From UBA961 sp014191195 (lineage in GTDB: Bacteria > Bacteroidota > Ignavibacteria > Kapaibacteriales > UBA961): 64,000 nucleotides of DNA. The translations under genes were made by a program, and so were the position numbers. This document shows positions 26,163 to 34,628 of this stretch, one piece after another. The stretch's first letter is position 1; each line of letters begins with the position of its first letter. Under the pieces are notes generated by a model, which was given only the letters and a program-made list of their open reading frames with translations, searched no databases and was not told the DNA's origin. The stretch is taken from NCBI GenBank assembly GCA_964204605.1, contig OZ123195.1, positions 124,001-188,000 of the forward strand, written 5' to 3'.

Positions 26163-26960
26163 ATGGTCGAACTCTTTCGCATAGGATTTTTAAGTATAAC
26201 TGTTGTTGATATCCTTGATATTGGCATAGTATCTTTATTGTTTTATGCACTCTACAGAGTTTTAAAGGATACAGTTGCAGTGCAAATTCTTTTAGGATTT
26301 GTACTCATACTTGCTTTTTCTGTCATAACTCAATCGTTAAATCTTAAAGCATTAAATTGGATTTTAAGGGCAATTTCTGATATATGGTTGATAGCTTTTA
26401 TTATTTTATTTCAACCAGAAATTCGAAGAGTATTATTGCTGATTACAAGAACACGATTATTTAGATTATTTGTTCGCCGTAATTTTTCTGAAACCATTGA
26501 TGAAGTTATTGAAGCTGTTAATGAATTATCAGATAGGCATATGGGAGCTTTGATTGTGTTCCCCAGAACCCAGAATATTAAAATGACAATTGATACTGGT
26601 ATTTCTCTCCAAGCTTTGGTTACACGTGAACTATTGGTATCCATATTTAATCCTAAATCTCCACTACATGATGGTGCCGTAATTATTGAAAATCAAATTA
26701 TTACAGCAGCAAGATGTGTATTACCTTTAAGTGCCATAACCAAAATTGATTCTGGAAATCTTGGAACTAGACATCGTGCAGGATTAGGAATTTCTGAGCA
26801 GTCGGATTCTATAGTATTAATTGTTTCAGAAGAAACTGGAGCTATTTCCTTGGCAAGAGAAGGAAATATGATTCATAATATTAGTATAGAATTATTGCCG
26901 AATTTACTGCAATCACATCTATCATCCCGATCATATTCCGAATTACAATCCTCTTTGTAA
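26163..26960 (+). CDS. cdaA: Diadenylate cyclase CdaA (c-di-AMP synthase)
   Basis: A 265-residue membrane-bound enzyme making cyclic di-AMP from two ATP. Three N-terminal membrane helices (about 10-90) precede the DAC domain, which carries the catalytic DGA (LHDGAVII, about 168-175) and RHR (GTRHRAGLG, about 199-207) motifs. c-di-AMP controls potassium and osmotic balance and cell-wall physiology where studied. No CdaR partner is adjacent. The upstream region (26118-26148) contains the ATTCACTA / TTTTACAT pair also found before lpxH and the exonuclease gene. Confidence 0.95.
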   Translation: MVELFRIGFLSITVVDILDIGIVSLLFYALYRVLKDTVAVQILLGFVLILAFSVITQSLNLKALNWILRAISDIWLIAFIILFQPEIRRVLLLITRTRLFRLFVRRNFSETIDEVIEAVNELSDRHMGALIVFPRTQNIKMTIDTGISLQALVTRELLVSIFNPKSPLHDGAVIIENQIITAARCVLPLSAITKIDSGNLGTRHRAGLGISEQSDSIVLIVSEETGAISLAREGNMIHNISIELLPNLLQSHLSSRSYSELQSSL

Positions 26961-26993
26961 TGATTTCTTCATTCCTAAACATAGATTATTTAC

Positions 26994-27647
26994 GTGCATA
27001 GAGATTTTTTTATAGACGCTAGAAAACAGTTAATTATTAACCTTAAACAAAAAGGTATTGTCTCTGAAACAGTACTTAATGCAATGTTAAAGGTTCCAAG
27101 AGAACAATTTGTACCTAAAGTACTTTCTAAAAGAGCATATGAAGATATATCTTTGCCTATAGATAAGCAACAAACCATATCACAGCCATTTACAGTTGCA
27201 AGAATGACTTCATTATTGGAAGTAAAAGAAGGTGACAAAATTTTAGAAATTGGAACTGGTTCGGGATATCAAGCAGCAATATTAACAGAATTAGGTGCTG
27301 AAGTATATACAATAGAAAGACATTTCGAGCTCCATAATCAAGCAAGAATCTTATTAAGCACACTGTATCCACAACATAAAATATATTCTCGATATGGAGA
27401 TGGCACGATTGGTTGGAGTGAACATGCCCCTTATGCTGGAATAATTGTTACTGCAGGTGCACCTGAAATTCCACAAACACTTCTCAATCAACTTGATATT
27501 GATGGAAAACTCATCATTCCGGTTGGAGATGAAAAAAGGCAAACTATGCATTGCGTAGTTCGCCAAGATGAATCCTCTTTTTTAGATTATCCTTTAGATG
27601 ATTATACATTTGTTCCACTTATTGGAAAAGTAGGCTGGAAAGCCTAA
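26994..27647 (+). CDS. pcm: Protein-L-isoaspartate O-methyltransferase
   Basis: A 217-residue SAM-dependent methyltransferase that initiates repair of isoaspartyl residues in aged proteins. Signature segments are AMLKVPREQFVPK, QTISQPFTVARMTSLLEV (conserved Ser/Gln region) and motif I LEIGTGSGYQAAILTELGAEVYTIER, followed by GIIVTAGAPEIPQTLLNQL (motif II/III) and LIIPVG. Translation starts at GTG 26994; the only later in-frame ATG would cut into the conserved domain. It lies between cdaA and rfaE2 with short gaps on the same strand. Confidence 0.95.
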   Translation: MHRDFFIDARKQLIINLKQKGIVSETVLNAMLKVPREQFVPKVLSKRAYEDISLPIDKQQTISQPFTVARMTSLLEVKEGDKILEIGTGSGYQAAILTELGAEVYTIERHFELHNQARILLSTLYPQHKIYSRYGDGTIGWSEHAPYAGIIVTAGAPEIPQTLLNQLDIDGKLIIPVGDEKRQTMHCVVRQDESSFLDYPLDDYTFVPLIGKVGWKA

Positions 27648-27656
27648 AGGTTATAT

Positions 27657-28121
27657 ATGATTATCAAAAGATCTGAACTTCCGATTTTTATTTCAGCATT
27701 AAAAGCTCAAAAGAAATCAATTGTCTTCACTAATGGATGCTTTGATATTCTGCATATTGGACACATTCACTATTTAGAAGCTGCAAAGTTATTAGGTGAT
27801 ATACTGATTATAGGGCTGAATTCAGATAACTCGGTATCTGAGTTAAAAGGGCCCGAAAGACCAATTAATCAACAAGATGATAGAGCTTGTATATTATCTT
27901 CTTTGCGTGCTGTAGATGTAGTAGTTCTATTTGAAGAAAGTACACCCCTTTCATTGATTTCAGAGATAATGCCAGATGTATTGGTAAAAGGGGGAGATTA
28001 TACTTTAGACGCCATAGTTGGTGCAGATATCGTGCTTGCACATCAAGGAAAAGTTGAGATTATACCTTTTGTAGAAGGTAAATCTACTTCATCTATAATT
28101 AATAAAATTAAGAGCTTATAA
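27657..28121 (+). CDS. rfaE2: D-glycero-beta-D-manno-heptose 1-phosphate adenylyltransferase
   Basis: A 154-residue nucleotidyltransferase, corresponding to the C-terminal domain of HldE as a free-standing protein. Motifs are TNGCFDILHIGHIHYLEAAK (the HxGH-type ATP site, residues 25-44), NSDNSVSELKGPERPI and PDVLVKGGDYTLD near 103-115. It activates heptose-1-phosphate to ADP-heptose for the LPS inner core, indicating an outer membrane with heptose-containing LPS. The kinase domain (HldE1/RfaE1) is not nearby. The 3' end overlaps the convergent kmo gene by 6 bp. Confidence 0.93.
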   Translation: MIIKRSELPIFISALKAQKKSIVFTNGCFDILHIGHIHYLEAAKLLGDILIIGLNSDNSVSELKGPERPINQQDDRACILSSLRAVDVVVLFEESTPLSLISEIMPDVLVKGGDYTLDAIVGADIVLAHQGKVEIIPFVEGKSTSSIINKIKSL

Positions 28122-29477
28122 TTCGGGATAGAATGTATTCATTAAAGCATTGATGAGCTCTAAATTCCCTTCACTATTCCATTCCTCTAAAATATTGGGA
28201 ATCGATAATATCTCTTTACATAATTCCTCATTTATTCTGCCATTTTTTAAAGCTTCTGAATAGGGAATATGGCTAAAAGTTACCATTGAATATAATGACA
28301 AGAATCGTTGTGGGTATAATTCGCTTAATATTTTTTCCACTTTCTTTGTCTTTTGAAAATAAGGATCAGCAACTAAATCCCTCATTTCTATTAAGTTGTT
28401 TAAAGCTAACTCGGCAATTGCATCGCCATTTGGTTTTCTTTTAGCAGTATACTCAGCGAACATTGAATCCCATTCATGTTCTTGATACGCATCAAGTAAT
28501 TCATGTAATACCGTGCAATCTTCAAAACCACAATTCATCCCTTGTCCATAAAATGGGACAATAGCATGTGCTGCATCTCCAATTAATAAGACTTTATCTT
28601 TATAATGCCATGGTGAAAGCCTCATAGTAACTAAAGAGCCTGTAGGATTATTATGATAATCATCCAATAAAGTTGGCATGAGTGATAAAGCGTCTGGAAA
28701 TTGTTCTGCAAAGAAATCGAGAATTTTTTGATCTGAATCTAATGATGAAAATGAAGGAGATCCTTCAAAAGGGAAAAATAAAGTACAAGTAAAGCTTCCA
28801 TCCATATTAGGAAGAGCTATCATCATATATTGTTTTCTTGGCCAAATATGTAAAGCGCTTTTTTCTAAAGCAAAACTTCCATCACTTAATGCAGGAATTC
28901 TTAATTCTTTATATCCTTGATCTATATAATATTGATGATAATTAAATCTATCTAATTTCTGCATTTTATCTCTTATCGCAGAATATGCGCCATCGGTAGC
29001 GATAATACAATCTGATTGGATATGAACAATATTATGTGTTTCGCTATTCTCGAAACTTGCAATTGATCTATCTAAATCAGCATCAATACATTTCATTTCA
29101 AAATGGATAGAAATATTGTCAAAAGAATCTGCACAATTCAATAATGCAATATTAATACCTCCACGAGACACAGAATTTATGGCTTGTCCCTCTTTACCAT
29201 ATGCTTGATACATTTGTTCTCCATCCACTGAATGCATCATGCGGCCACTCATCGGTATAGCAACATTGAGTATATCTTGAACAATTCCGGCTCCTTCTAA
29301 TCCTCTTATACCTCTGTCTGACAATGCAAGATTTATAGATCGTCCAGCATATTCGGATTCCTTTCTCATGTCTTTGCGGCGCTCGTAAATTGTTATGTGA
29401 TGTCCTTTTTTAGCTAAATAAATTGCTGCAAGGCATCCCACTGGGCCACCGCCCACAATAGTTATATGTTTTGACAT
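28116..29477 (-). CDS. kmo: Kynurenine 3-monooxygenase
   Basis: A 453-residue FAD-dependent hydroxylase converting L-kynurenine to 3-hydroxykynurenine in the tryptophan-to-quinolinate route of NAD synthesis. It has the dinucleotide site ITIVGGGPVGCLAAIYLAKKG and YERRKDMRKESEYAGRSINLALSDRGIRGL, a strongly KMO-specific block. VLLIGDAAHAIVPFYGQGMNCGFEDC is the FAD/substrate motif. The ORF opens at 29543, but the ATG at 29477 puts the Rossmann motif at the N-terminus as in the family. The other pathway genes kynU, haao and tdo are not visible, but nadC lies at 61485. Confidence 0.92.
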   Translation of the reverse strand: MSKHITIVGGGPVGCLAAIYLAKKGHHITIYERRKDMRKESEYAGRSINLALSDRGIRGLEGAGIVQDILNVAIPMSGRMMHSVDGEQMYQAYGKEGQAINSVSRGGINIALLNCADSFDNISIHFEMKCIDADLDRSIASFENSETHNIVHIQSDCIIATDGAYSAIRDKMQKLDRFNYHQYYIDQGYKELRIPALSDGSFALEKSALHIWPRKQYMMIALPNMDGSFTCTLFFPFEGSPSFSSLDSDQKILDFFAEQFPDALSLMPTLLDDYHNNPTGSLVTMRLSPWHYKDKVLLIGDAAHAIVPFYGQGMNCGFEDCTVLHELLDAYQEHEWDSMFAEYTAKRKPNGDAIAELALNNLIEMRDLVADPYFQKTKKVEKILSELYPQRFLSLYSMVTFSHIPYSEALKNGRINEELCKEILSIPNILEEWNSEGNLELINALMNTFYPEL

Positions 29478-29664
29478 AAAAGAATTTCCGAAAAAAGGGT
29501 ATAGAATACATCGTAGAATGAGCAAAATTACTAACTCATTCATTTAGCCCAAACATTTTGATTAATTAATCTGTGAAAATGTTCAAATTGTTATGATAAG
29601 TATTCATAAATCGATAAAAAAATTGGTTATTTTCAAGTAAATTTCGCAAGTAAATGAGATCTAT

Positions 29665-30345
29665 ATGATATTCACTTTTTTGGGCCATTCTTGTTTTACA
29701 CTCAAAACAAAAGGCTTTACATTACTATTTGATCCATTCATAACTGGTAATTCATTAGCTAGCCATATCGATATTCAATCTATACAACCTGATTTTGTTC
29801 TTTTATCGCATGCTCATGGAGATCACATAGAAGACGCTGAGGTAATTGCCAAACAAAGTGGATCTACTATTATCGCTAATGCGGAAATTGTCCATTATTA
29901 TAAGCAGAATCATAAAATAGAAGGACATCCTATGAATTCAGGAGGTTCTTGGAATTTTCCATTTGGCAAGATTATCATGACACATGCATATCATTCAAGT
30001 TCTTTTCCAGATGGTAGTTATGGGGGAAATCCCAATGGTTTTATTATCAGTAATGAAGAAGGTACTGTTTACTATTCTGGTGATACATCATTAAGTTATG
30101 ATATGAAATTATTAGGAGAAAGATACTCCATAAGTACTGCAATACTTCCAATAGGTGATAATTTCACAATGGATGCAGTTGATGCTGCTAAAGCTTGTAC
30201 TTTTTTAAAGGCTAAACAATGTATAGCAGTACATTTTGATACATTTTCTTATATCAAAGTACATCATTCATGGGTACAAAAGTGTTTTGATGAACAGTCA
30301 ATCCCATTAATTCTTCCTAAAATTGGTGAATATTATGCCTTATAA
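29665..30345 (+). CDS. UPF0173 metal-dependent hydrolase (metallo-beta-lactamase fold)
   Basis: A 226-residue protein of the UPF0173 family. The opening FLGHSCFTLKTKGFTLLFDPFITGN is diagnostic, followed by the zinc motif HAHGDHIED (HxHxDH) near residue 49, a second His in TMTHAYHSSSFPDG and AVHFDTFSY near the C-terminus. The fold gives hydrolase activity but the physiological substrate is unknown. There is no signal peptide. It is divergent from kmo and followed after 15 bp by a secreted protease-like gene. Confidence 0.88.
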   Translation: MIFTFLGHSCFTLKTKGFTLLFDPFITGNSLASHIDIQSIQPDFVLLSHAHGDHIEDAEVIAKQSGSTIIANAEIVHYYKQNHKIEGHPMNSGGSWNFPFGKIIMTHAYHSSSFPDGSYGGNPNGFIISNEEGTVYYSGDTSLSYDMKLLGERYSISTAILPIGDNFTMDAVDAAKACTFLKAKQCIAVHFDTFSYIKVHHSWVQKCFDEQSIPLILPKIGEYYAL

Positions 30346-30360
30346 TCTTGATATATAGTA

Positions 30361-31503
30361 ATGAATAACAAAGCATTTCAGTTTATTATGCTTTACGTAA
30401 CATTGATACTCAATGTTGATGTATATGCATATATCTATGATGATATGCCAATTTCATACTCAAATCGAATAGATACTGTGAATGATAAATCAGTAAAACT
30501 GTGGACGAACTATTTGCAATCAAGGCCAGATTCAATTTATGAGAATCCATTTTGGTTAGATATTGATAGAAATGATAGGTTCTCTTTTGATCCTGCAAGA
30601 ATATGGATATTTCAGAATCAAGAAATGCTAAAAACATATAAACCAATGATACTTAGTTCAGAAGAAGTATCTCCTGGTTTAACGATGATAAAAACATTAT
30701 TTATTAATTCATCAGATACTTCCAAAAAGGTATCGCCATTAGCACTTTATAGAGTTTATGTTCAATTAAAAGATTCTGGATATGTTCTTAAAAGTGCTTT
30801 ACAAGTAGAAACTAAATCCTGGGAATCCCGCAAGATGAATGGCTTAACATTTATCTTATCTCCTTTGCATAAATATACATCTAGCCTAGCAAGAAAATCT
30901 GCTAGATTTTGTGATTCTCTTACAGCTTTATTCGATTTGCCAGATATAGAAGACGCTAAAATTTATGTTCTTACATCAAAAGATGAATTAGCTTCTATTT
31001 TAGGATTTGATTATTTTATTGCCCCACCATTTGGGCTAACATATGCAGAAAAAGATATTGTCCTTACAGCATTAAATTCCGAATGGCATCCACATGAATT
31101 AGCACATTTGATTTTTAGATCGTATTCTAAAACACATCGTTTTTTTCAAGAGGGTGTAGCTACATGGTGTGGGGGTAGTTTAGGACAATCCTTATTAGAT
31201 TTAACAATGCTTCTAAAAAAAGAAAATGAAAAAAGGGGTCAACCTCTTTCTTTTAAAAAGGTTTTACAAGCTGAACAAAATGAATCACTGGCTTATTATA
31301 CCTATGGAGCCTTGATTTTCAAGGAAGTTTTTGAACAACACGGTGGACGCGGTGTAAAAAATGTGCTTATTGAAGGTGAAAATAATAATAAATCTATAGA
31401 AGAGATTATAGCTAATGCATTAGGGATATCAGTTTCTGACATTGATGATTTCCTTCAAAAGTCATTATATTTATTCATTAAAAACAATACTATAAATTAT
31501 TAA
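30361..31503 (+). CDS. Secreted gluzincin-type zinc protease (HELAH...E)
   Basis: A 380-residue exported protein. A signal peptide covers about 1-22 (MNNKAFQFIMLYVTLILN, cleavage near VYA). The catalytic core is HELAH at residues 245-249 followed by FFQEGVATW with Glu at 264, the zinc-ligand spacing of gluzincins such as the peptidase-MA-like clan. A C-terminal helical segment has a small degenerate repeat region. The N-terminal 140 residues are unrecognised. The substrate is unknown, and transpeptidase-like or non-proteolytic roles cannot be excluded. It ends 11 bp before dapA. Confidence 0.7.
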   Translation: MNNKAFQFIMLYVTLILNVDVYAYIYDDMPISYSNRIDTVNDKSVKLWTNYLQSRPDSIYENPFWLDIDRNDRFSFDPARIWIFQNQEMLKTYKPMILSSEEVSPGLTMIKTLFINSSDTSKKVSPLALYRVYVQLKDSGYVLKSALQVETKSWESRKMNGLTFILSPLHKYTSSLARKSARFCDSLTALFDLPDIEDAKIYVLTSKDELASILGFDYFIAPPFGLTYAEKDIVLTALNSEWHPHELAHLIFRSYSKTHRFFQEGVATWCGGSLGQSLLDLTMLLKKENEKRGQPLSFKKVLQAEQNESLAYYTYGALIFKEVFEQHGGRGVKNVLIEGENNNKSIEEIIANALGISVSDIDDFLQKSLYLFIKNNTINY

Positions 31504-31514
31504 GGAAATATATT

Positions 31515-32402
31515 ATGCTTACTTCCATATATGGTACCATAACGGCTTTAGTTACTCCTATGAATTCGGATGGATCTCCTGATTTTTCCTCATTGAAAAA
31601 AATAATTGATTATCAGATTGTTAATGGAATTAATGCAATTGTTCCTTGTGGTTCTACAGGTGAAAGTGCAACTATGAGTTTTGATGAAAAATGTGAAATC
31701 ATACGTTTTACAATTGAATATGCTAATGGTAAAATCCCTGTCATTGCCGGGACTGGGTCTCATGATACAAAAGCAGCAATTGAACTAACAAAAAAAGCAG
31801 CTGAATATGGTGCTGATGCTGTTCTTTTAGTTTCGCCATATTATAATAAGCCCACACAAAGAGGTTTAATTGCCCATTTCTCTGCTATAGCAGAAGCCTG
31901 TAGTATTCCACAAATCTTATATAATGTGCCAGGTAGAACTGCTCAAAATATGGAAGCAGAAACTCAATTAGCATTAGCCGAAGCATATCCTCATATCATA
32001 GCAACAAAAGAAGCGAGTGCTAATGTAGAACAGATGATGCAGATAATAAAGCATTCTCCAAAGAACTTTTCTGTCCTTGCTGGAGATGATTCTCTTGCAT
32101 TGCCAATAATAGCTTCCGGGGGAAAAGGTGTAATTTCTGTGATGTCAAATTATGCTCCTAAGCAATTTGGAGATATGATTAATGCTTGTTTACGGGGAGA
32201 TTTCGAGCTGGCTAGGAAGATGCATTTTCAATTATTTGATTTAATGAGATTGAATTTTATCGAAACTAATCCAATTCCAGTAAAGGGTATTCTTTCTATG
32301 TTAGGTTTTTGTCAAGAACATTATCGATTGCCTATGCAACCTTTATTGTCTTCAAATAAAGAGATATTAAAAAAAGCCTTACTTGATGCTGGATTGATAT
32401 AA
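31515..32402 (+). CDS. dapA: 4-hydroxy-tetrahydrodipicolinate synthase
   Basis: A 295-residue TIM-barrel aldolase that condenses pyruvate with aspartate semialdehyde, the first step to diaminopimelate and lysine. The signature GSTGESATMSFDEK (about 44-57) contains the conserved T-T/S-G-E loop. YYNKPTQRGL, the catalytic Tyr in ILYNVPGRT (about 135-143) and the Schiff-base Lys in IIATKEASA (about 158-166) are all present. A clean SD-like AAGGA precedes the ATG. The gene ends at a bidirectional terminator shared with groEL. Confidence 0.95.
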   Translation: MLTSIYGTITALVTPMNSDGSPDFSSLKKIIDYQIVNGINAIVPCGSTGESATMSFDEKCEIIRFTIEYANGKIPVIAGTGSHDTKAAIELTKKAAEYGADAVLLVSPYYNKPTQRGLIAHFSAIAEACSIPQILYNVPGRTAQNMEAETQLALAEAYPHIIATKEASANVEQMMQIIKHSPKNFSVLAGDDSLALPIIASGGKGVISVMSNYAPKQFGDMINACLRGDFELARKMHFQLFDLMRLNFIETNPIPVKGILSMLGFCQEHYRLPMQPLLSSNKEILKKALLDAGLI

Positions 32403-32440
32403 AAAAAGCCTCTTCACATAATGAAGAGGCTTTACTTTTT
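32401..32440. terminator. Bidirectional intrinsic terminator between dapA and groEL
   Basis: Perfect 9-bp arms GCCTCTTCA (32408-32416) and TGAAGAGGC (32422-32430) with a 5-nt loop. A-rich sequence lies on the left (32401-32407) and TTTACTTTTT on the right, so it can terminate both the plus-strand dapA transcript and the minus-strand groESL transcript. Confidence 0.85.
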
Positions 32441-32451
32441 GTTAGTATGGA

Positions 32452-34077
32452 TTAATAATCCATGCCGCCATGTGGCATTTGTGGCATTGGTTTTTCTGAT
32501 TCAGGTTTTTCTACAATTGTTGCTTCGGTAGTTAATAATAAACTTGCAACTGAAGCAGCATTTTCTAGAGCAACTCTTGACACTTTAGTAGGATCAATAA
32601 CACCGGCTGCTATTAAGTCTTCATATACTTCAGTGCGAGCATTAAATCCTTCAGCTCCAGTACCTTCTTTGATACGATTAGTGATAACAGAAGCTTCTAG
32701 TCCAGCATTTGCTACAATCTGACGTATTGGTTCTTCAACAGCACGACGAATAATTGAAATTCCAGTATCTTGATCGTGGTTTTCACCTTTTAAGCCATCT
32801 AGTGCTTTAACAGCACGTAGATATGCAACACCACCACCCGGAACAATGCCTTCTTCTACAGCAGCACGTGTTGCATGTAATGCATCTTCTACTCTGGCTT
32901 TTTTCTCTTTCATTTCTACTTCGGTAGAAGCACCAATTTTTAGTACAGCTACACCACCAGATAACTTGGCAAGGCGTTCTTGTAATTTCTCGCGATCATA
33001 ATCACTACTTGTTTTATCGATTTGTGATTTAATCTCATTGATACGTTTTTTGATATCATCAGAAGAACCTGCACCTTCTACAATCGTTGTATTATCTTTA
33101 TCAATAGTAACTTTTTTAGCTGTTCCTAAATATTCAACTGTAGCCTGATCTAATTTATAGCCTTTTTCTTCACTGATAACAGTACCACCTGTTAAAATTG
33201 CTATATCTTCTAACATTGCTTTGCGTCTGTCACCAAATCCAGGTGCTTTAACTGCTGCAACACGAATTGTTCCACGCAATTTGTTTACAACCAATGTTGC
33301 TAATGCTTCACCTTCAATATCTTCGGCTACAATAATTAAACCTCGCCCAGACTGAGCTGTTTTTTCAAGTATTGGCAATAAATCTTTAATTGAAGAGATT
33401 TTTTTATCATGAATTAAGATAAATGGATTTTCTAGGATTGTTTCCATTGTTTCTGCATCAGTTACAAAATATGGAGACAAATAACCACGGTCAAACTGCA
33501 TCCCTTCTACAACATCCATAGATGTTTCTGTACCTTTTGCTTCTTCTACGGTTATAACACCGTCTTTACCTACTTTTTCCATTGCATCAGCAATCAGATT
33601 TCCAATAGTTTCATCATTATTTGCAGATATTGTTCCTACTTGAGCAATCTCTTTTTTGCCGGATACTTCACGGCTCATTCTTTTGAGTTCGGCTGTAATA
33701 GCTTTCACAGCTAAATCGATGCCGCGCTTTAAATCCATTGGATTTGCACCAGCAGTAACATTTTTTAATCCTTCACGAACAATTGCTTGAGCTAAAACAG
33801 TAGCTGTTGTAGTGCCATCACCAGCAACATCACTTGTTTTAGATGCAACTTCTTTCACCATCTGAGCACCTAAGTTTTCAATTGGATCTTCTAATTCAAT
33901 TTCTTTAGCAACAGTAACACCGTCTTTGGTGATTGTAGGTGCACCAAATTTCTTATCGATAATTACATTCCGACCTTTCGGTCCAAGAGTAACTTTAACT
34001 GCATCTGCTAATTGGTCTACACCACGTTTCAATGCCGAACGAGCATCTATATCGAATGTTATAATTTTTGAAGCCAT
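32452..34077 (-). CDS. groEL: Chaperonin GroEL (60 kDa)
   Basis: A 541-residue chaperonin subunit. Family hallmarks are VTLGPKGRNV (about 28-37), the ATP-site DGTTTATVLA (about 86-95), the signature AAVEEGIVPGGG (about 404-415) and the C-terminal flexible tail KPMPQMPHGGMDY. The equatorial, intermediate and apical domains are complete. It forms a 14-mer folding cage with GroES. It is preceded by an AAGGAT ribosome site and lies 39 bp downstream of groES in a CIRCE-controlled operon. Confidence 0.98.
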   Translation of the reverse strand: MASKIITFDIDARSALKRGVDQLADAVKVTLGPKGRNVIIDKKFGAPTITKDGVTVAKEIELEDPIENLGAQMVKEVASKTSDVAGDGTTTATVLAQAIVREGLKNVTAGANPMDLKRGIDLAVKAITAELKRMSREVSGKKEIAQVGTISANNDETIGNLIADAMEKVGKDGVITVEEAKGTETSMDVVEGMQFDRGYLSPYFVTDAETMETILENPFILIHDKKISSIKDLLPILEKTAQSGRGLIIVAEDIEGEALATLVVNKLRGTIRVAAVKAPGFGDRRKAMLEDIAILTGGTVISEEKGYKLDQATVEYLGTAKKVTIDKDNTTIVEGAGSSDDIKKRINEIKSQIDKTSSDYDREKLQERLAKLSGGVAVLKIGASTEVEMKEKKARVEDALHATRAAVEEGIVPGGGVAYLRAVKALDGLKGENHDQDTGISIIRRAVEEPIRQIVANAGLEASVITNRIKEGTGAEGFNARTEVYEDLIAAGVIDPTKVSRVALENAASVASLLLTTEATIVEKPESEKPMPQMPHGGMDY

Positions 34078-34116
34078 TATGATAATCCTTGTATAGTTTA
34101 ATTAAAATAGTTGTGT

Positions 34117-34404
34117 TTAGCTTAATACAGCAAAAATATCAGACTCACGCATAATCAATAAGTCTTCACCACTAACACTTACTTCAGTACCAGAATACTT
34201 TCCGTATAATACTGAGTCGCCAACTTTTACTTGTAATGTTACAAGTTTTCCATCTTCAGTTGTCTTACCAGGGCCAGCTGCAATAATCTCGCCTTGCATT
34301 GGTTTCTCTTTTGCTGTGTCTGGAATAATAATACCACCAGAAGTTACTTCTTCAGGCTTTGATGGGCGCACTAATACTCTGTCGTGCAAAGGTGTTAAGT
34401 TCAT
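34117..34404 (-). CDS. groES: Co-chaperonin GroES (10 kDa)
   Basis: A 95-residue lid subunit for GroEL. NLTPLHDRVLVRPSKPEE opens the protein and the mobile loop follows as TSGGIIIPDTAKEKPMQG (about 21-38), with the final strand DLLIMRESDIFAVLS. Length is standard. A GAGGA ribosome site lies 6 nt upstream of the ATG, and the upstream DNA contains a CIRCE inverted repeat, so the groES-groEL operon is heat-shock regulated by HrcA. Confidence 0.98.
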   Translation of the reverse strand: MNLTPLHDRVLVRPSKPEEVTSGGIIIPDTAKEKPMQGEIIAAGPGKTTEDGKLVTLQVKVGDSVLYGKYSGTEVSVSGEDLLIMRESDIFAVLS

Positions 34405-34453
34405 ATAATCCTCGTAAATAAAAAAATATAGAAAAATATAATGTGAAAATTAA

Positions 34454-34480
34454 CTAGCACTCATGTCCCTAGAGTGCTAA
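34454..34480. promoter_or_regulatory. CIRCE operator (HrcA binding site) of groESL
   Basis: CTAGCACTC (34454-34462), 9-nt spacer, GAGTGCTAA (34472-34480): the consensus TTAGCACTC-N9-GAGTGCTAA with one mismatch at the first base. It lies 50 bp upstream of the groES start, on the side of the promoter, as expected for HrcA repression. hrcA itself is not in the window. Confidence 0.92.
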
Positions 34481-34628
34481 TGAAGAGTTTTGACGCATTA
34501 GATGAGGATATTATTGTATGAAGAAAAAAAAACAGAAAATTTAGAGAGATGAAAGTAAATAGTAGGCAGATGTAATCTTAAGATTCTGTAGATTTGTTTA
34601 TACATCGAAACCAAGTCAGGAGAGGCAC

